From the NCBI GenBank assembly GCA_017640505.1, contig JAEPQO010000002.1, positions 310,001-374,000 on the forward strand: a stretch of 64,000 bases of DNA, in the 5' to 3' direction. The position numbers and the translations under genes were made by a program. Numbering within the stretch: position 1 is the stretch's first letter; every line of letters begins with the position of its first letter. The stretch is from Rhodospirillales bacterium. Lineage in GTDB: Bacteria > Pseudomonadota > Alphaproteobacteria > Rhodospirillales > Casp-alpha2. The notes under the pieces are model-generated. The model did no database searches and was not told the DNA's origin. It saw only the letters and a program-made list of their open reading frames with translations. Below, piece by piece: positions 37,120 through 45,904 of this stretch.

Positions 37120-37956
37120 TTAGAAGGTCGGCCCACCTGAAATGATGGTCCGCCAGAGCGTGCGGTACTTGCTGGGATCGAGATCCTTGGTCGTTGCCGA
37201 GTGCATGACGGCGGCATTGTCCCAGACCAGCACGTCACCCGCATGCCAGTGATAGTCCATGCGGTACTTGGCCTGCAGGCAGTGATTGAAGATCTCCGCC
37301 ATAAGGGTATTGCTTTCGTTTTCCGGCAGCCCGTCGATCCTGACCGTGTAAGACGGCGTGATATAAATCGCTTTACGCCCCGAAATCGGGTTCGTGCGCA
37401 CGACGGGATGCAGGCATTCCGGCGGTGACTGCACTTGCCCGGTCTCGAAAAGGTCGCGCTTCTGATGCGCGTAAAAATGCCAGGCTTTGAGGCCGTCGAG
37501 CTTAGTTTTCATGTCGTCAGAAAGATCGTCGTAAGCAGCAGTCAGATCGCAGAACAGCGTGTCACCGCCCTCTTCCGGCACTTCCAAGGCATAGAGCATG
37601 GTCGCTTTGGCCGGTTCCGGTTTGTAGGCGACGTCCGAGTGCCAGAACGTTCCGGCATCCTTGAGACCCGACGGCTTCTCATCCTTGATGCGGTTGCTGA
37701 GCACCATGATCAGCGGCTCGTCCGGATGGTGGTACTGTTTGAAAACGTGCGGCTCCATGTCCGGGCCGAAGACCCGGCTTGCCGACACAACGTCGTCCGT
37801 GCCCAGGCCATACTGGTCCGGGAATGACAGGATGTGATGTTCGGCAAAAGCGTTGATCAGGTCGTTGTGCTGGTCTTCCGTGACCGGTTTAGAAAAGTCG
37901 ACGCCACGGACATAGGCGCCGAAACCGTTTTCGAAGGGTTCGATATTGAGGCTCAT
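37120..37956 (-). CDS. TauD/TfdA-family Fe(II)/2-oxoglutarate dioxygenase
   Basis: 278-residue oxygenase. The iron ligands are H106 and D108 (FWHSDVAYKP) and H252 (AAVMHSAT), and the 2-oxoglutarate-binding arginine is R265 or R269 (YRTLWR). The family oxidises substrates such as taurine or aryl-oxyacids, releasing succinate and CO2. No transporter or sulfonate genes are adjacent, so the substrate is open. It is closest in layout to the TauD group. Confidence 0.9.
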   Translation of the reverse strand: MSLNIEPFENGFGAYVRGVDFSKPVTEDQHNDLINAFAEHHILSFPDQYGLGTDDVVSASRVFGPDMEPHVFKQYHHPDEPLIMVLSNRIKDEKPSGLKDAGTFWHSDVAYKPEPAKATMLYALEVPEEGGDTLFCDLTAAYDDLSDDMKTKLDGLKAWHFYAHQKRDLFETGQVQSPPECLHPVVRTNPISGRKAIYITPSYTVRIDGLPENESNTLMAEIFNHCLQAKYRMDYHWHAGDVLVWDNAAVMHSATTKDLDPSKYRTLWRTIISGGPTF

Positions 37957-38020
37957 TGATGTTTTCTCCCGAGGGACAACACTAATGACCCTGCCCGGTT
38001 ATCGGCAAGACATGGAGTGA

Positions 38021-38569
38021 CTATTCCGGAAGAACGGACTCCACCGCTTTGACGATTTTTCCCGCTTCCGGCGTGGTCGTGGTCGAGAACCAGTCCTTGA
38101 GCGAACCATCCGGCGCGATCAGGTACTTGTGGAAATTCCACTTCGGTGAGCCCATCATACCGACCTCTCCGGCCGCCCAGCGGTAGAACGGATGCGCGTC
38201 TTTGCCTTTGACCTTCTGTTTCGTGGTCATCGGGAAGTCGATGGCGAAATTGGCCTCGCAGAATTCTTTGATCTCGCCTTCGGTGCCGGGTTCCTGGCCG
38301 CCGAAGTCGTTGGATGGCACGCCAAGGACGACCAGTCCCCTCGCCTTGTATTTTTCGTAGAGGCTTTGCAGTCCGGCGTATTGCTTGGTGTAACCGCAGA
38401 AAGACGCCGTGTTGACGACCAGAACCGCCTTGCCCTTGAACGAAGCGGCCGGCATCGGCGTACCGTCGATGCTTGTGAAGTCGAAATCGTGGAACGACAT
38501 GGATTGCGCCTCCGATGGGTTTGAGGCCAACAGCCCGGTCATAAAAAAGATGGCGTAAAGTACTCTCAT
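38021..38569 (-). CDS. glutathione peroxidase family protein with optional signal peptide
   Basis: Thiol peroxidase of the GPx fold. In the long form (182 residues) the catalytic residues are C58 (NTASFCGYT), Q92 (NDFGGQEPG) and W144/N145 (KWNFHKYL); cysteine, not selenocysteine, is encoded. Residues 1-21 look like a signal peptide (VLYAIFFMTGLLA core, SEA|QS site). An internal ATG at 38500 (MSFHDFDF, residue 24) has a perfect GGAGG eight bases upstream, while the first ATG has none, so a cytoplasmic short form may be the main or a second product. Confidence 0.93.
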   Translation of the reverse strand: MRVLYAIFFMTGLLASNPSEAQSMSFHDFDFTSIDGTPMPAASFKGKAVLVVNTASFCGYTKQYAGLQSLYEKYKARGLVVLGVPSNDFGGQEPGTEGEIKEFCEANFAIDFPMTTKQKVKGKDAHPFYRWAAGEVGMMGSPKWNFHKYLIAPDGSLKDWFSTTTTPEAGKIVKAVESVLPE

Positions 38570-38602
38570 AGCTATTTTACGTGGTCTTTTCCGGTTCGGA
38601 TT

Positions 38603-38842
38603 TCAAACGCCCTCGAACCACACCACGCACTCGACCGCATCCCGGATCGCCGTTTCCGTATCCTCATAACGCGCACCGGCATAACCGCCGACGGCGAACC
38701 AGCCGGACGGGTCCTCGACGTCGCGGCGGAACTCCTCGAACCCGATGGAACCGTCCGGTCGCCGAAACACGTCGACGCACAGGCTGCCGTCGTCGTTATT
38801 GACCGAGTGAAGTACCGTTACGCGTAGCGCTCTTCCCGCCAT
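38603..38842 (-). CDS. uncharacterised 79-residue protein
   Basis: Small soluble protein starting MAGRALRVTVLHSVNNDDGS and ending ETAIRDAVECVVWFEGV. I do not recognise the family. The strand-rich first half (DVFRRPDGSIGFEEFRRD) and a C-terminal helix suggest a small alpha/beta fold. It is probably real: its start lies 25 bases inside the end of the sulfite-oxidase-like gene with GGGA upstream, the codon use is like its neighbours, and no other frame here is better. It may be translationally coupled to the oxidoreductase. Confidence 0.6.
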   Translation of the reverse strand: MAGRALRVTVLHSVNNDDGSLCVDVFRRPDGSIGFEEFRRDVEDPSGWFAVGGYAGARYEDTETAIRDAVECVVWFEGV

Positions 38843-39528
38843 GGATTCCCATCGTTGTGATAACCGAGCGCTTCCCAGTAACCCTTCACGTCCTGCTCGA
38901 GAAACGTGATCTGGCGGACCCACTTGGCGCTTTTCCAGAAATAGAGTGACGGAATGACCATGCGCACCGGACCGCCATGTTCGCGCGCGATCGCCTCGCC
39001 ATTCCAGTTGTGTGCGAGCAGAGAGTCTCCCGCTGAAAATCGCTCGAGCGTCACGTTAGTCCGGTAACCGTCATGGGCGTGAAAAATGACGTGCTTTACG
39101 CCTGCTTTCGGGCGCGCCAGCTCGATCAGGTGGTTTGCCGATACGCCCCGCCACCGGTTGTCCAGCATCGACCAAGCCGTGACGCAGTGGATGTCGGCGC
39201 CGATCGTCGATTGCGGCAAGGCCTGAAATGCAGCCCAGTCAAGCGATGTCGGCCGTTCCACGGCACCGCGGATATCGAGCGCCCATTGGTCCAATGGAAT
39301 CAGCGGCTGGTGGCCGAGGTCGAGAACGGGCCAATCCGTGACGACTTCCTGACCTGGCGGCACACGTGCGCCGCGGTCACGCCTTGGTGGCTGACGTCGC
39401 TCGTCGACGGCTTTCTTCTTGGCTTCGACAAAGGCTTTACGGGTGGGGTCAGGCGTGTCCTTGAATTCGGCGAGCGTCGATCCCGGCTTGCCCGCGAACA
39501 GTGCAGCGTAACGGTCGTCTTCGCTCAC
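38818..39528 (-). CDS. sulfite oxidase-like molybdopterin oxidoreductase (YuiH type)
   Basis: 236-residue molybdenum-cofactor domain protein. The molybdenum-ligating cysteine is in IHCVTAWSM near residue 114, with the downstream IELARPKAGVKHVIFHAHDGY segment typical of the family (key residues H, H, D and Y). There is no Tat signal and no heme domain, so it is a cytoplasmic short member of unknown substrate. Its start overlaps the end of the transglycosylase gene by four bases. Confidence 0.88.
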   Translation of the reverse strand: MSEDDRYAALFAGKPGSTLAEFKDTPDPTRKAFVEAKKKAVDERRQPPRRDRGARVPPGQEVVTDWPVLDLGHQPLIPLDQWALDIRGAVERPTSLDWAAFQALPQSTIGADIHCVTAWSMLDNRWRGVSANHLIELARPKAGVKHVIFHAHDGYRTNVTLERFSAGDSLLAHNWNGEAIAREHGGPVRMVIPSLYFWKSAKWVRQITFLEQDVKGYWEALGYHNDGNPWREERYA

Positions 39529-41519
39529 TTGCGCAGATCTTCTTCGAGGCTGAGTGCCACTTCGGTTCCGGCGAGCTGCAGGCGGTACACCTGAACGTTT
39601 TCCAGTACGCGCTGCACGTAGTTGCGGGTTTCCTTGAACGGGATCAGTTCGATCCAGTCGATGGCGTCGACATCGGCGTCACGCGGGTCACCGTTCTGTT
39701 TGATCCATTGGCGGACGCGGTGCGGACCGGCGTTGTAGGCCGCAATGGCCATCGGCAGGTAGCCGCCGTAGTCATCGATCAGTTCGGCGATATAGGACTG
39801 GCCAAGCGTCAGGTTGTAGTCCGGATCGGACGTCAGCTTGACCTTCGAATAGCGAAGCCCGGCTCTCTTGGCGACCGTGCGTGCCGTGGCCGGCATCAGC
39901 TGCATCAGGCCGCGCGCACCGGCATGACTGATTGCCTTGGTGTCGTATTCGCTTTCCTGGCGGACGATGGCGAGAACGAGCGAGGTTTCAGGTGTATCGG
40001 CCTTGATCCGGCGTGGCAGCTTCGGCGGCACCAGCATCGGATAGCCGCCGGCGACGAAGTGCCCGTGATCCTGCAGGGTTTTCTTGGTGACCCGGATCGC
40101 AAGATCGGGTCTGCCGCTGAGCCGTGCCAGCCGTGCGGTCAGGATGTGCCAGTCAGGTTGGTCTTCCAGTGACGCGATATGAAGGATCAGCGAATACAGC
40201 CGTTCTTCCTCACCCGCAGCGGCGAGCATGCGAACGGCGCGCACGAGTTCGTTGCTGTCGAAGCGCTTACGGATCTCAGCGTCGACAGTGGGGTCAGGCG
40301 GCAGGCGAAGCCCCTTCCCCGGCTTGATCCTCGCGGTTGCAAGCTGTCCGTAATAGCTGGTCGGGTACTGCGCCGCTGCAGCATACCACGTTGCCGCCTT
40401 TTCCTGATCACCCGACTGCTCGGCGGCGCGGGCCAGCCAGTAAGCACCGCGTGACAGACTGACCGGATAGTTCACGTTGTCGTAAAGGCGCTGGAAGTGA
40501 TTCATCGCCTGTTTCGGTTCATTGAGGAACCGAAGCGCGATCCAGCCTGACATGAACTCTGCTTCCGCATGGTCGGCCGGATGATCGACTGTCAGCCCGT
40601 GCTGTGCGGCGACCCGATAGGCTTCGGAGATAAATCCTTTTTCCAGGAGCTTTCGCGCCATGACGGCACGTTCGTCCCACCAGCGGTGCGGATGCGGCAC
40701 ACCGGGCGGCAGGTCCTTCAACAGGTCATAAGCAGTGTCGAGGCCCTTCTTGCGTCTCCAGCGGAGGCGTTCGTAAACGAGGCCGGCGTCTTTCTTGAGC
40801 TTGTCCGGTACCTGTGCGACCAGATAGTCGACGTTACCGCGCATACGGCGAAGCGACGTCCGCGCCTGGATCAGCTTCCGATATTGCGCGTCGACACGGT
40901 AGATCATGCGTTGCGCCGGCCAATAGCGGCCGTCCCACATGAGACGGTCGGCACGCGCACGGTTGTCGCCGAGTGTGAGGTACTTACGGAACTTCCTGTA
41001 AAACGCCTTTTCATGCGATTTGACGAAATTCCCGTGGACCCAGATGTCCTTGATCATCGCGACACCACGTTTCACGTCGCCGGCACGGATGAGCGCATGT
41101 GCAAGTTTCTCGCGTCCGATGGTGGATGCCGGTTCCCGATCACCGAACCAGCCGATGATGAATGCCGGATCGGCGTTCGCATCCATGGCCTCTTCGGCGC
41201 GCGCCAAAAGACGCCGGCTGCGCGGCCAGTCAGGGTTCTGATTGATAAAGGCGTCGATGGCTTCGAAGTCGGTCCCGAAGCCGCCCTGGAACAGCACATA
41301 CCAGGAGACGATCTTGCGCGCCAACGGGTTGTGCAGTCGCCTCGCGTGGAAATCGAGACTTTTCTTGTTGTTCTTTTCCACCTGCTTGAGGGCGGCGGAA
41401 AACTCCCGGGACTCGGCGGCAGAAAGCGTGTCCGCGGCGTGGGCCGGAGTGGGCGTTCCCCCCTGCCACAGCATACAGATCATCAAAACGATAAATAGAG
41501 TCCGCAAACGTCCGCTCAT
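39525..41519 (-). CDS. slt: soluble lytic murein transglycosylase
   Basis: Periplasmic enzyme cutting peptidoglycan glycan strands. The 664 residues comprise a signal peptide (about 1-28, ending AHA|AD), a long superhelical U/L-domain of alpha helices (about 40-480), and a C-terminal goose-type lysozyme domain. The catalytic glutamate is in VRQESEYDTKA near residue 523, followed by GARGLMQLMPATA and NLTLGQSYIAEL, then AYNAGPHRV. It matches Slt70 in architecture and length. Confidence 0.94.
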   Translation of the reverse strand: MSGRLRTLFIVLMICMLWQGGTPTPAHAADTLSAAESREFSAALKQVEKNNKKSLDFHARRLHNPLARKIVSWYVLFQGGFGTDFEAIDAFINQNPDWPRSRRLLARAEEAMDANADPAFIIGWFGDREPASTIGREKLAHALIRAGDVKRGVAMIKDIWVHGNFVKSHEKAFYRKFRKYLTLGDNRARADRLMWDGRYWPAQRMIYRVDAQYRKLIQARTSLRRMRGNVDYLVAQVPDKLKKDAGLVYERLRWRRKKGLDTAYDLLKDLPPGVPHPHRWWDERAVMARKLLEKGFISEAYRVAAQHGLTVDHPADHAEAEFMSGWIALRFLNEPKQAMNHFQRLYDNVNYPVSLSRGAYWLARAAEQSGDQEKAATWYAAAAQYPTSYYGQLATARIKPGKGLRLPPDPTVDAEIRKRFDSNELVRAVRMLAAAGEEERLYSLILHIASLEDQPDWHILTARLARLSGRPDLAIRVTKKTLQDHGHFVAGGYPMLVPPKLPRRIKADTPETSLVLAIVRQESEYDTKAISHAGARGLMQLMPATARTVAKRAGLRYSKVKLTSDPDYNLTLGQSYIAELIDDYGGYLPMAIAAYNAGPHRVRQWIKQNGDPRDADVDAIDWIELIPFKETRNYVQRVLENVQVYRLQLAGTEVALSLEEDLRK

Positions 41520-41721
41520 ACCAAATCCAAAGCGCCTGTCATTCCGACCCGCACCATCATATCGCGTTCAGCAATATCCCGACAATATGGCCGCGTAAAT
41601 GTCACGAACTTGTTAAGATCAGGGCGATGACCAACGCGGGGACCTGTGTGCGGCCTTGCTCCGGGCAGCCAGCAGATATATGTTCCGTGGCTGTTTTAAC
41701 TTTAACCCCAAGGAGGGAACG

Positions 41722-42597
41722 ATGTTTAAGGGTTCATTCGTCGCTTTGATCACCCCATTCAAGAATGGTTCGGTGGACAAATCGGCGTTCAAATCCTTCG
41801 TCGACTGGCAGATTGCCGAAGGGACCGACGGTCTCGTTCCCGTTGGGACGACGGGCGAGTCTCCGACGTTGTCGCACGACGAACATGATGAAGTCATTGA
41901 ACTGTGCATCGAGGCCAACAACGGCCGCGTGCCGGTTGTCGCTGGCACCGGGTCGAACTCGACCGCGGAAGCGATCCGCCTGACCAAGCACGCCAAGCAA
42001 GCCGGTGCGGACGCGGCGCTGATCGTCACGCCCTATTACAACAAGCCGACGCAGGAAGGCCTTTACCGGCACTATGCGGCGATCGCGGACGCTGTCGATA
42101 TTCCGATCATCGTCTACAACATTCCTGGCCGCAGCGTCGTCGACATGTCCGTCGAGACGATGGCGCGTCTGTCCAAGATCGCCAATATCGTCGGTGTGAA
42201 GGATGCGTCTGCCGATCCCATGCGTCCGATGAAGACGGCAATGCAGATCGGCCCCGAGTTCTGCCAGCTTTCCGGTGAAGACGGTACGATTGTCCCGTTC
42301 CTCGCGGGCGGCGGTAACGGCTGTATCTCGGTGACGGCAAACGTTGCACCCCGCGCATGTGCGGAACTGCACGACGCGTGGCAGGCCCGCGATCTGGATA
42401 CGGTGATGGAAATCCAGAAGCGCCTGATGCCGCTGCACATCGCGATGTTCTGCGAAGCCAGCCCGGGGCCGGTCAAGTACGCCGCGAGCCTGCTCGGCAA
42501 GTGCGAGCCGGACACCCGACTGCCTCTGTGCGAGATCGCCGAAAGTTCGAAAGTGCAGGTCAAGGAAGCCATGCAGTCGGCAGGGCTCCTGAACTAA
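41722..42597 (+). CDS. dapA: 4-hydroxy-tetrahydrodipicolinate synthase
   Basis: First committed step of lysine and diaminopimelate synthesis. From the ATG at 41722, preceded by a perfect AAGGAGGG, it is 291 residues. Landmarks are GTTGESPTLS (about 43-52), the tyrosine in YNIPGRS near 133 and the Schiff-base lysine in GVKDASAD near 161. An in-frame ATG at 41656 lacks family sequence. It is followed after 19 bases by smpB, so the two are probably one unit. Confidence 0.97.
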   Translation: MFKGSFVALITPFKNGSVDKSAFKSFVDWQIAEGTDGLVPVGTTGESPTLSHDEHDEVIELCIEANNGRVPVVAGTGSNSTAEAIRLTKHAKQAGADAALIVTPYYNKPTQEGLYRHYAAIADAVDIPIIVYNIPGRSVVDMSVETMARLSKIANIVGVKDASADPMRPMKTAMQIGPEFCQLSGEDGTIVPFLAGGGNGCISVTANVAPRACAELHDAWQARDLDTVMEIQKRLMPLHIAMFCEASPGPVKYAASLLGKCEPDTRLPLCEIAESSKVQVKEAMQSAGLLN

Positions 42598-42616
42598 GGC
42601 TTCAAACGGTGATGTC

Positions 42617-43102
42617 ATGGCCGGCAAAAACAAAAAGAAAAAGACGAGCGGCAATGTCGTCGCGCAGAACCGGCGCGCACGTAGAGACTACAATATTGTC
42701 GAAACGCTAGAAGCTGGATTGCAGCTCACCGGCACGGAAGTGAAATCCCTTCGTGCCGGGCGCGCCAGCCTGAACGAGGCCTTCGCCGGCGAAAAGCATG
42801 GCGAAATATACCTCTTCAATGCGCACATACCTGTCTACGAGGGGGCATCGCGCATCTTCAATCATGAGCCGATCCGGGATCGCAAGCTTCTCCTGCACAA
42901 GAAGCAGATGGCGCATCTGTTGGGCGCACAGAAGCAGAAAGGCATGGCGCTGATCCCGCTCAAGATCTACTTCAATCCCCGCGGCATGGCTAAGCTGGAA
43001 CTGGCGTTGGGCGAAGGCAAACGCTCCTTCGACAAGCGCGAGACCGTCAAGCAGCGGGACTGGGACAGGCAGAAAGGCCGCCTGCTCCGCGAAAAGGGCT
43101 GA
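42617..43102 (+). CDS. smpB: SsrA-binding protein
   Basis: Partner of tmRNA in rescue of stalled ribosomes. The 161-residue protein has the conserved ARRDYNIVETLEAGLQLTGTE core near residue 20 (key residues R, Y and E), KSLRAGRASL, and the basic C-terminal tail DKRETVKQRDWDRQKGRLLR that reaches into the decoding centre. I looked for a tmRNA gene in the following 216 bases and did not find one. Tagged products would be degraded by ClpXP encoded at 9985-12033. Confidence 0.97.
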   Translation: MAGKNKKKKTSGNVVAQNRRARRDYNIVETLEAGLQLTGTEVKSLRAGRASLNEAFAGEKHGEIYLFNAHIPVYEGASRIFNHEPIRDRKLLLHKKQMAHLLGAQKQKGMALIPLKIYFNPRGMAKLELALGEGKRSFDKRETVKQRDWDRQKGRLLREKG

Positions 43103-43164
43103 TTCTCGGCGGAAAATCAGGACGCGCGGACAGGTGTTTGAGAGTCCGTGCCATGCCAATCAAA

Positions 43165-43216
43165 GGATAATGATGTCGTTCCGGGTGCATGCGCATTGCC
43201 TGCGTCGTCATTATCC
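43165..43216. repeat. long inverted repeat after smpB
   Basis: GGATAATGATG (43165-43175) pairs with CGTCATTATCC (43206-43216) over 11 bp with a single G-U pair, and after one mismatch CGT/GCG continue the stem. The 30-base centre GC-rich loop contains TGCATGCGCA. No T-run follows. The stem is unusual for a terminator; function unknown. Confidence 0.6.
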
Positions 43217-43318
43217 GTCTCCGCGTCACAAATGCGTGTCCACGGCGGCTATTGACCCCCCTTCTCCCGGACACCAGACTTGACCCAACAAAGAAATGAA
43301 ATCGGGGAGATTTCCAGG

Positions 43319-43993
43319 ATGGCCGCAATCGACAATATCGATGCCTGCGTGTTCGATGCCTATGGGACGTTGTTCGACGTTAATTCCGCCGCCCAGCATT
43401 GCCAGGAAGAGCTCGGCGACAAGTGGGCGCCGCTGGCGCAGATCTGGCGCGAAAAGCAGCTTCAGTATTCCTGGCTCAGGAGCTTGATGCACGAGTACGT
43501 GCCGTTCTGGCAGGTGACGCAGGACGCACTCGATTACGCGATGGCGACGCAGGGCGTCGACGACGCCGAGTTGCGCCAGAAGCTGCTTGATATCTATTTT
43601 GAACTGGACGCGTATCCGGAAGTGCCAGCCGTGCTGAAGGTCCTTAAGGCCGGCGGCCAGAAGGTCGCGACGCTCTCGAACGGTTCGCCCGACATGCTGC
43701 AGGCGGCCGTCGACAATGCCAAGATCGATCTGGACGGCGTCATTTCCGCGGACGAGGTCGGCATCTTCAAGCCGGATCCCCGCATTTATCAACTTGCCGT
43801 CGATCAGCTCGACGTGCCGACTGAGCGCATCTGTTTCATGTCGTCGAACGCGTGGGATGCTTGGGCGGCAGCGAATTTCGGGTTCCAGGTGGTGTGGGTC
43901 AACCGCTTCGGCCAGCCGCCGGAACGTCTGCCCGGTGAAATCCGCGAGATGATTGCCGATCTGAACGGATTGCCGCCGCTGCTGGGTCTCTGA
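43319..43993 (+). CDS. haloacid dehalogenase, type II (HAD superfamily)
   Basis: 224-residue hydrolase from MAAIDNIDA. The nucleophile aspartate is in VFDAYGTLFDV (about residue 11), LSNGSPDML carries motif II (about 120), the lysine is in IFKPDPRIY, and the acidic motif IV region is SSNAWDAWAA. The arrangement matches L-2-haloacid dehalogenases, which hydrolyse 2-haloalkanoates, but natural substrates are often unknown. It begins a plus-strand run with the alpha/beta hydrolase and two dehydratases. Confidence 0.9.
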   Translation: MAAIDNIDACVFDAYGTLFDVNSAAQHCQEELGDKWAPLAQIWREKQLQYSWLRSLMHEYVPFWQVTQDALDYAMATQGVDDAELRQKLLDIYFELDAYPEVPAVLKVLKAGGQKVATLSNGSPDMLQAAVDNAKIDLDGVISADEVGIFKPDPRIYQLAVDQLDVPTERICFMSSNAWDAWAAANFGFQVVWVNRFGQPPERLPGEIREMIADLNGLPPLLGL

Positions 43994-44005
43994 TAAAGAG
44001 ACTTT

Positions 44006-44866
44006 ATGCCGAAAGACTATCTCGAACGCCGGGTGACATCGCAGGACGGCCTGTCACTGTACGTGCGCGATTACCCGGGCCCCGCGGATAGTCCGCACAC
44101 CCCCCTGCTGTGCCTTGGCGGCCTGACCCGGAATTCCAAGGATTTTGCTGGCGTCGCCAAGTACCACAGCCGCACGCGTCGCGTCATCTGTCCGGAAACG
44201 CGTGGCCGCGGACATTCCGATTACGATCCCGATTGGCAGAACTATCAACCGGCGACGTACGTCAACGATGTGCGGCACATCCTGTGCGCGCTGGGTATTC
44301 ACGGCGTCGTCGTGATCGGCACATCGATGGGCGGCATCATGGGGATGGCGATGGCGGCGGCGATGCCGACGGTGCTGAAGGGGCTTGTCTTGAATGATGT
44401 CGGTCCGACGGTGCGCGTCGACAGCCTGGACAAGATCATCGATTACATGAAGAACCCGCCTTCGCTGACGAGTTGGGATGCGGCCGGGCGGCACTTGCGT
44501 GCCGCGTTCGAAGGCGAATATCCGATTACCGAAGATGAGCACTGGACCCGCGCGGCGACGCTCAGCTATGTCGAAAAAGAAGACGGCACGATCACCTTCG
44601 ACTGGGATGCGAATATCCTGAAACCGATCCTGGCCGACAAGACCGATGTCCATGACCTTTGGCATCTTTTCCATGCGACAAGGCGCTTACCTGTCTTGAC
44701 CGTGCGGGGTGCCAAGTCGACAATCCTCGACGAACCCCAGTTGGCCGAGATGTCGGCACAGCATGAGAAAATGACATCGGTCGTGGTGCCCGGGATCGGG
44801 CACGCGCCCAGCCTCGCCGAACCGGCGAGCATGGAGGCTATCAATGGATTCCTTGAACAGTTCTGA
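44006..44866 (+). CDS. alpha/beta hydrolase
   Basis: 286-residue single-domain hydrolase. The nucleophile elbow is GTSMGG near residue 112, the oxyanion region LCLGGLTRNSKDF near 32, the acid is in VRGAKSTILDE near 238, and the histidine is in GIGHAPSL near 265. It is like proline iminopeptidase/esterase-type members, substrate unknown. Its last 23 bases overlap the start of the next gene, whose GGAGG lies inside this coding sequence, so translation is likely coupled. Confidence 0.88.
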   Translation: MPKDYLERRVTSQDGLSLYVRDYPGPADSPHTPLLCLGGLTRNSKDFAGVAKYHSRTRRVICPETRGRGHSDYDPDWQNYQPATYVNDVRHILCALGIHGVVVIGTSMGGIMGMAMAAAMPTVLKGLVLNDVGPTVRVDSLDKIIDYMKNPPSLTSWDAAGRHLRAAFEGEYPITEDEHWTRAATLSYVEKEDGTITFDWDANILKPILADKTDVHDLWHLFHATRRLPVLTVRGAKSTILDEPQLAEMSAQHEKMTSVVVPGIGHAPSLAEPASMEAINGFLEQF

Positions 44867-45833
44867 ACCGCCCGTCTTCGCCGATATCAAGGATGCGGCG
44901 AGGCAACTTAGCGGTTGGGCGCGACGGACGCCGTTGCTTGAGAATACGATCCTTAATGACGAACTGGGGTTCCGTTTGATCGTAAAACCGGAATGCCTGC
45001 AGCGGACCGGGTCGTTCAAGTTCCGGGGTGCCTTCAACAAGATTTCAAGAATCCCCGAAGACATGCGTTCAAAAGGCGTTGTTGCGTTTTCATCCGGTAA
45101 CCATGCGCAGGGCGTGGCGGCGGCGGCGACGCTGATGGGTATGAAGTCGACCATCATCATGCCGAAGGACGCGCCCCGGGCGAAGATCGAAAACACCAAG
45201 GCACTCGGCGGAGATGTCGTCCTGTTCGACCGGCAGACCGAGAGCCGCGAGGAAATCGGCGAGCGGCTGCAAAAGGAACAGGGCGCCATCCTCGTCAAGC
45301 CGTACGATGAGCCGCTGATCATCGCCGGCCAGGGCACGATCGGCCTGGAAATTTCCGAACAGGTCGGGGAAATCGATGCAAAACCGGATGCAGTTATTGT
45401 GCCGGCCGGCGGTGGTGGTTTGGTTTCCGGGACCGCACTTGCGATTTCGGAAACGCTCGCCTGCCCCGTCTACAGTGCCGAACCGGACAGTTTCGACGAT
45501 CACAAACGCTCGCTGGAGGCCGGGTCCCGTCAACCGGTTCCGAACGGCGCATCATCGATCTGCGACGCCCTGCTCGCCCCGATCCCGGGGGAATTGACGT
45601 TTTCGCTTAACAGCCGCCTTTTGACCGGTGGGCTTAGCGTATCCGATGACGAGGCTCTGATGGCCATGAAGCGCGCCATGCTGTCGCTGAAGATCGTTGT
45701 TGAACCGGGTGGCGCCGTGGCACTGGCGGCTGCGCTCACGCAGAAGATCGACCTCAAGGGCAAGACCGTGGTCGTTGTCTGTTCGGGTGGAAATGCTGAT
45801 CCGGAGATGCTCGCCCGCGCCCTCGCGATGTAA
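44844..45833 (+). CDS. threonine/serine dehydratase (PLP-dependent, no ACT domain)
   Basis: 329-residue fold-type II PLP enzyme. The PLP lysine is in TGSFKFRGA near residue 58, SGNHAQG near 84 and the phosphate loop PAGGGGLVSG near 182. CSGGNAD ends the protein. It is in the threonine dehydratase / serine racemase branch and lacks a regulatory domain. Removal of ammonia from serine or threonine, or racemisation of serine, are the options. It lies just before a second, regulated paralogue. Confidence 0.9.
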   Translation: MDSLNSSEPPVFADIKDAARQLSGWARRTPLLENTILNDELGFRLIVKPECLQRTGSFKFRGAFNKISRIPEDMRSKGVVAFSSGNHAQGVAAAATLMGMKSTIIMPKDAPRAKIENTKALGGDVVLFDRQTESREEIGERLQKEQGAILVKPYDEPLIIAGQGTIGLEISEQVGEIDAKPDAVIVPAGGGGLVSGTALAISETLACPVYSAEPDSFDDHKRSLEAGSRQPVPNGASSICDALLAPIPGELTFSLNSRLLTGGLSVSDDEALMAMKRAMLSLKIVVEPGGAVALAAALTQKIDLKGKTVVVVCSGGNADPEMLARALAM

Positions 45834-45904
45834 GCTGTCGCAGTAAAAGCGATGACAGGTCGGGGATTGAGGTGTATGACCCGCGCCTCAGGACGGAGCA
45901 TGAC

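Noticed and set aside
43103-43318. Possible tmRNA (ssrA) next to smpB
   Set aside because: No tRNA-like acceptor/T-arm pair or tag reading frame is visible, and the gap is too short for the two-piece alphaproteobacterial form.
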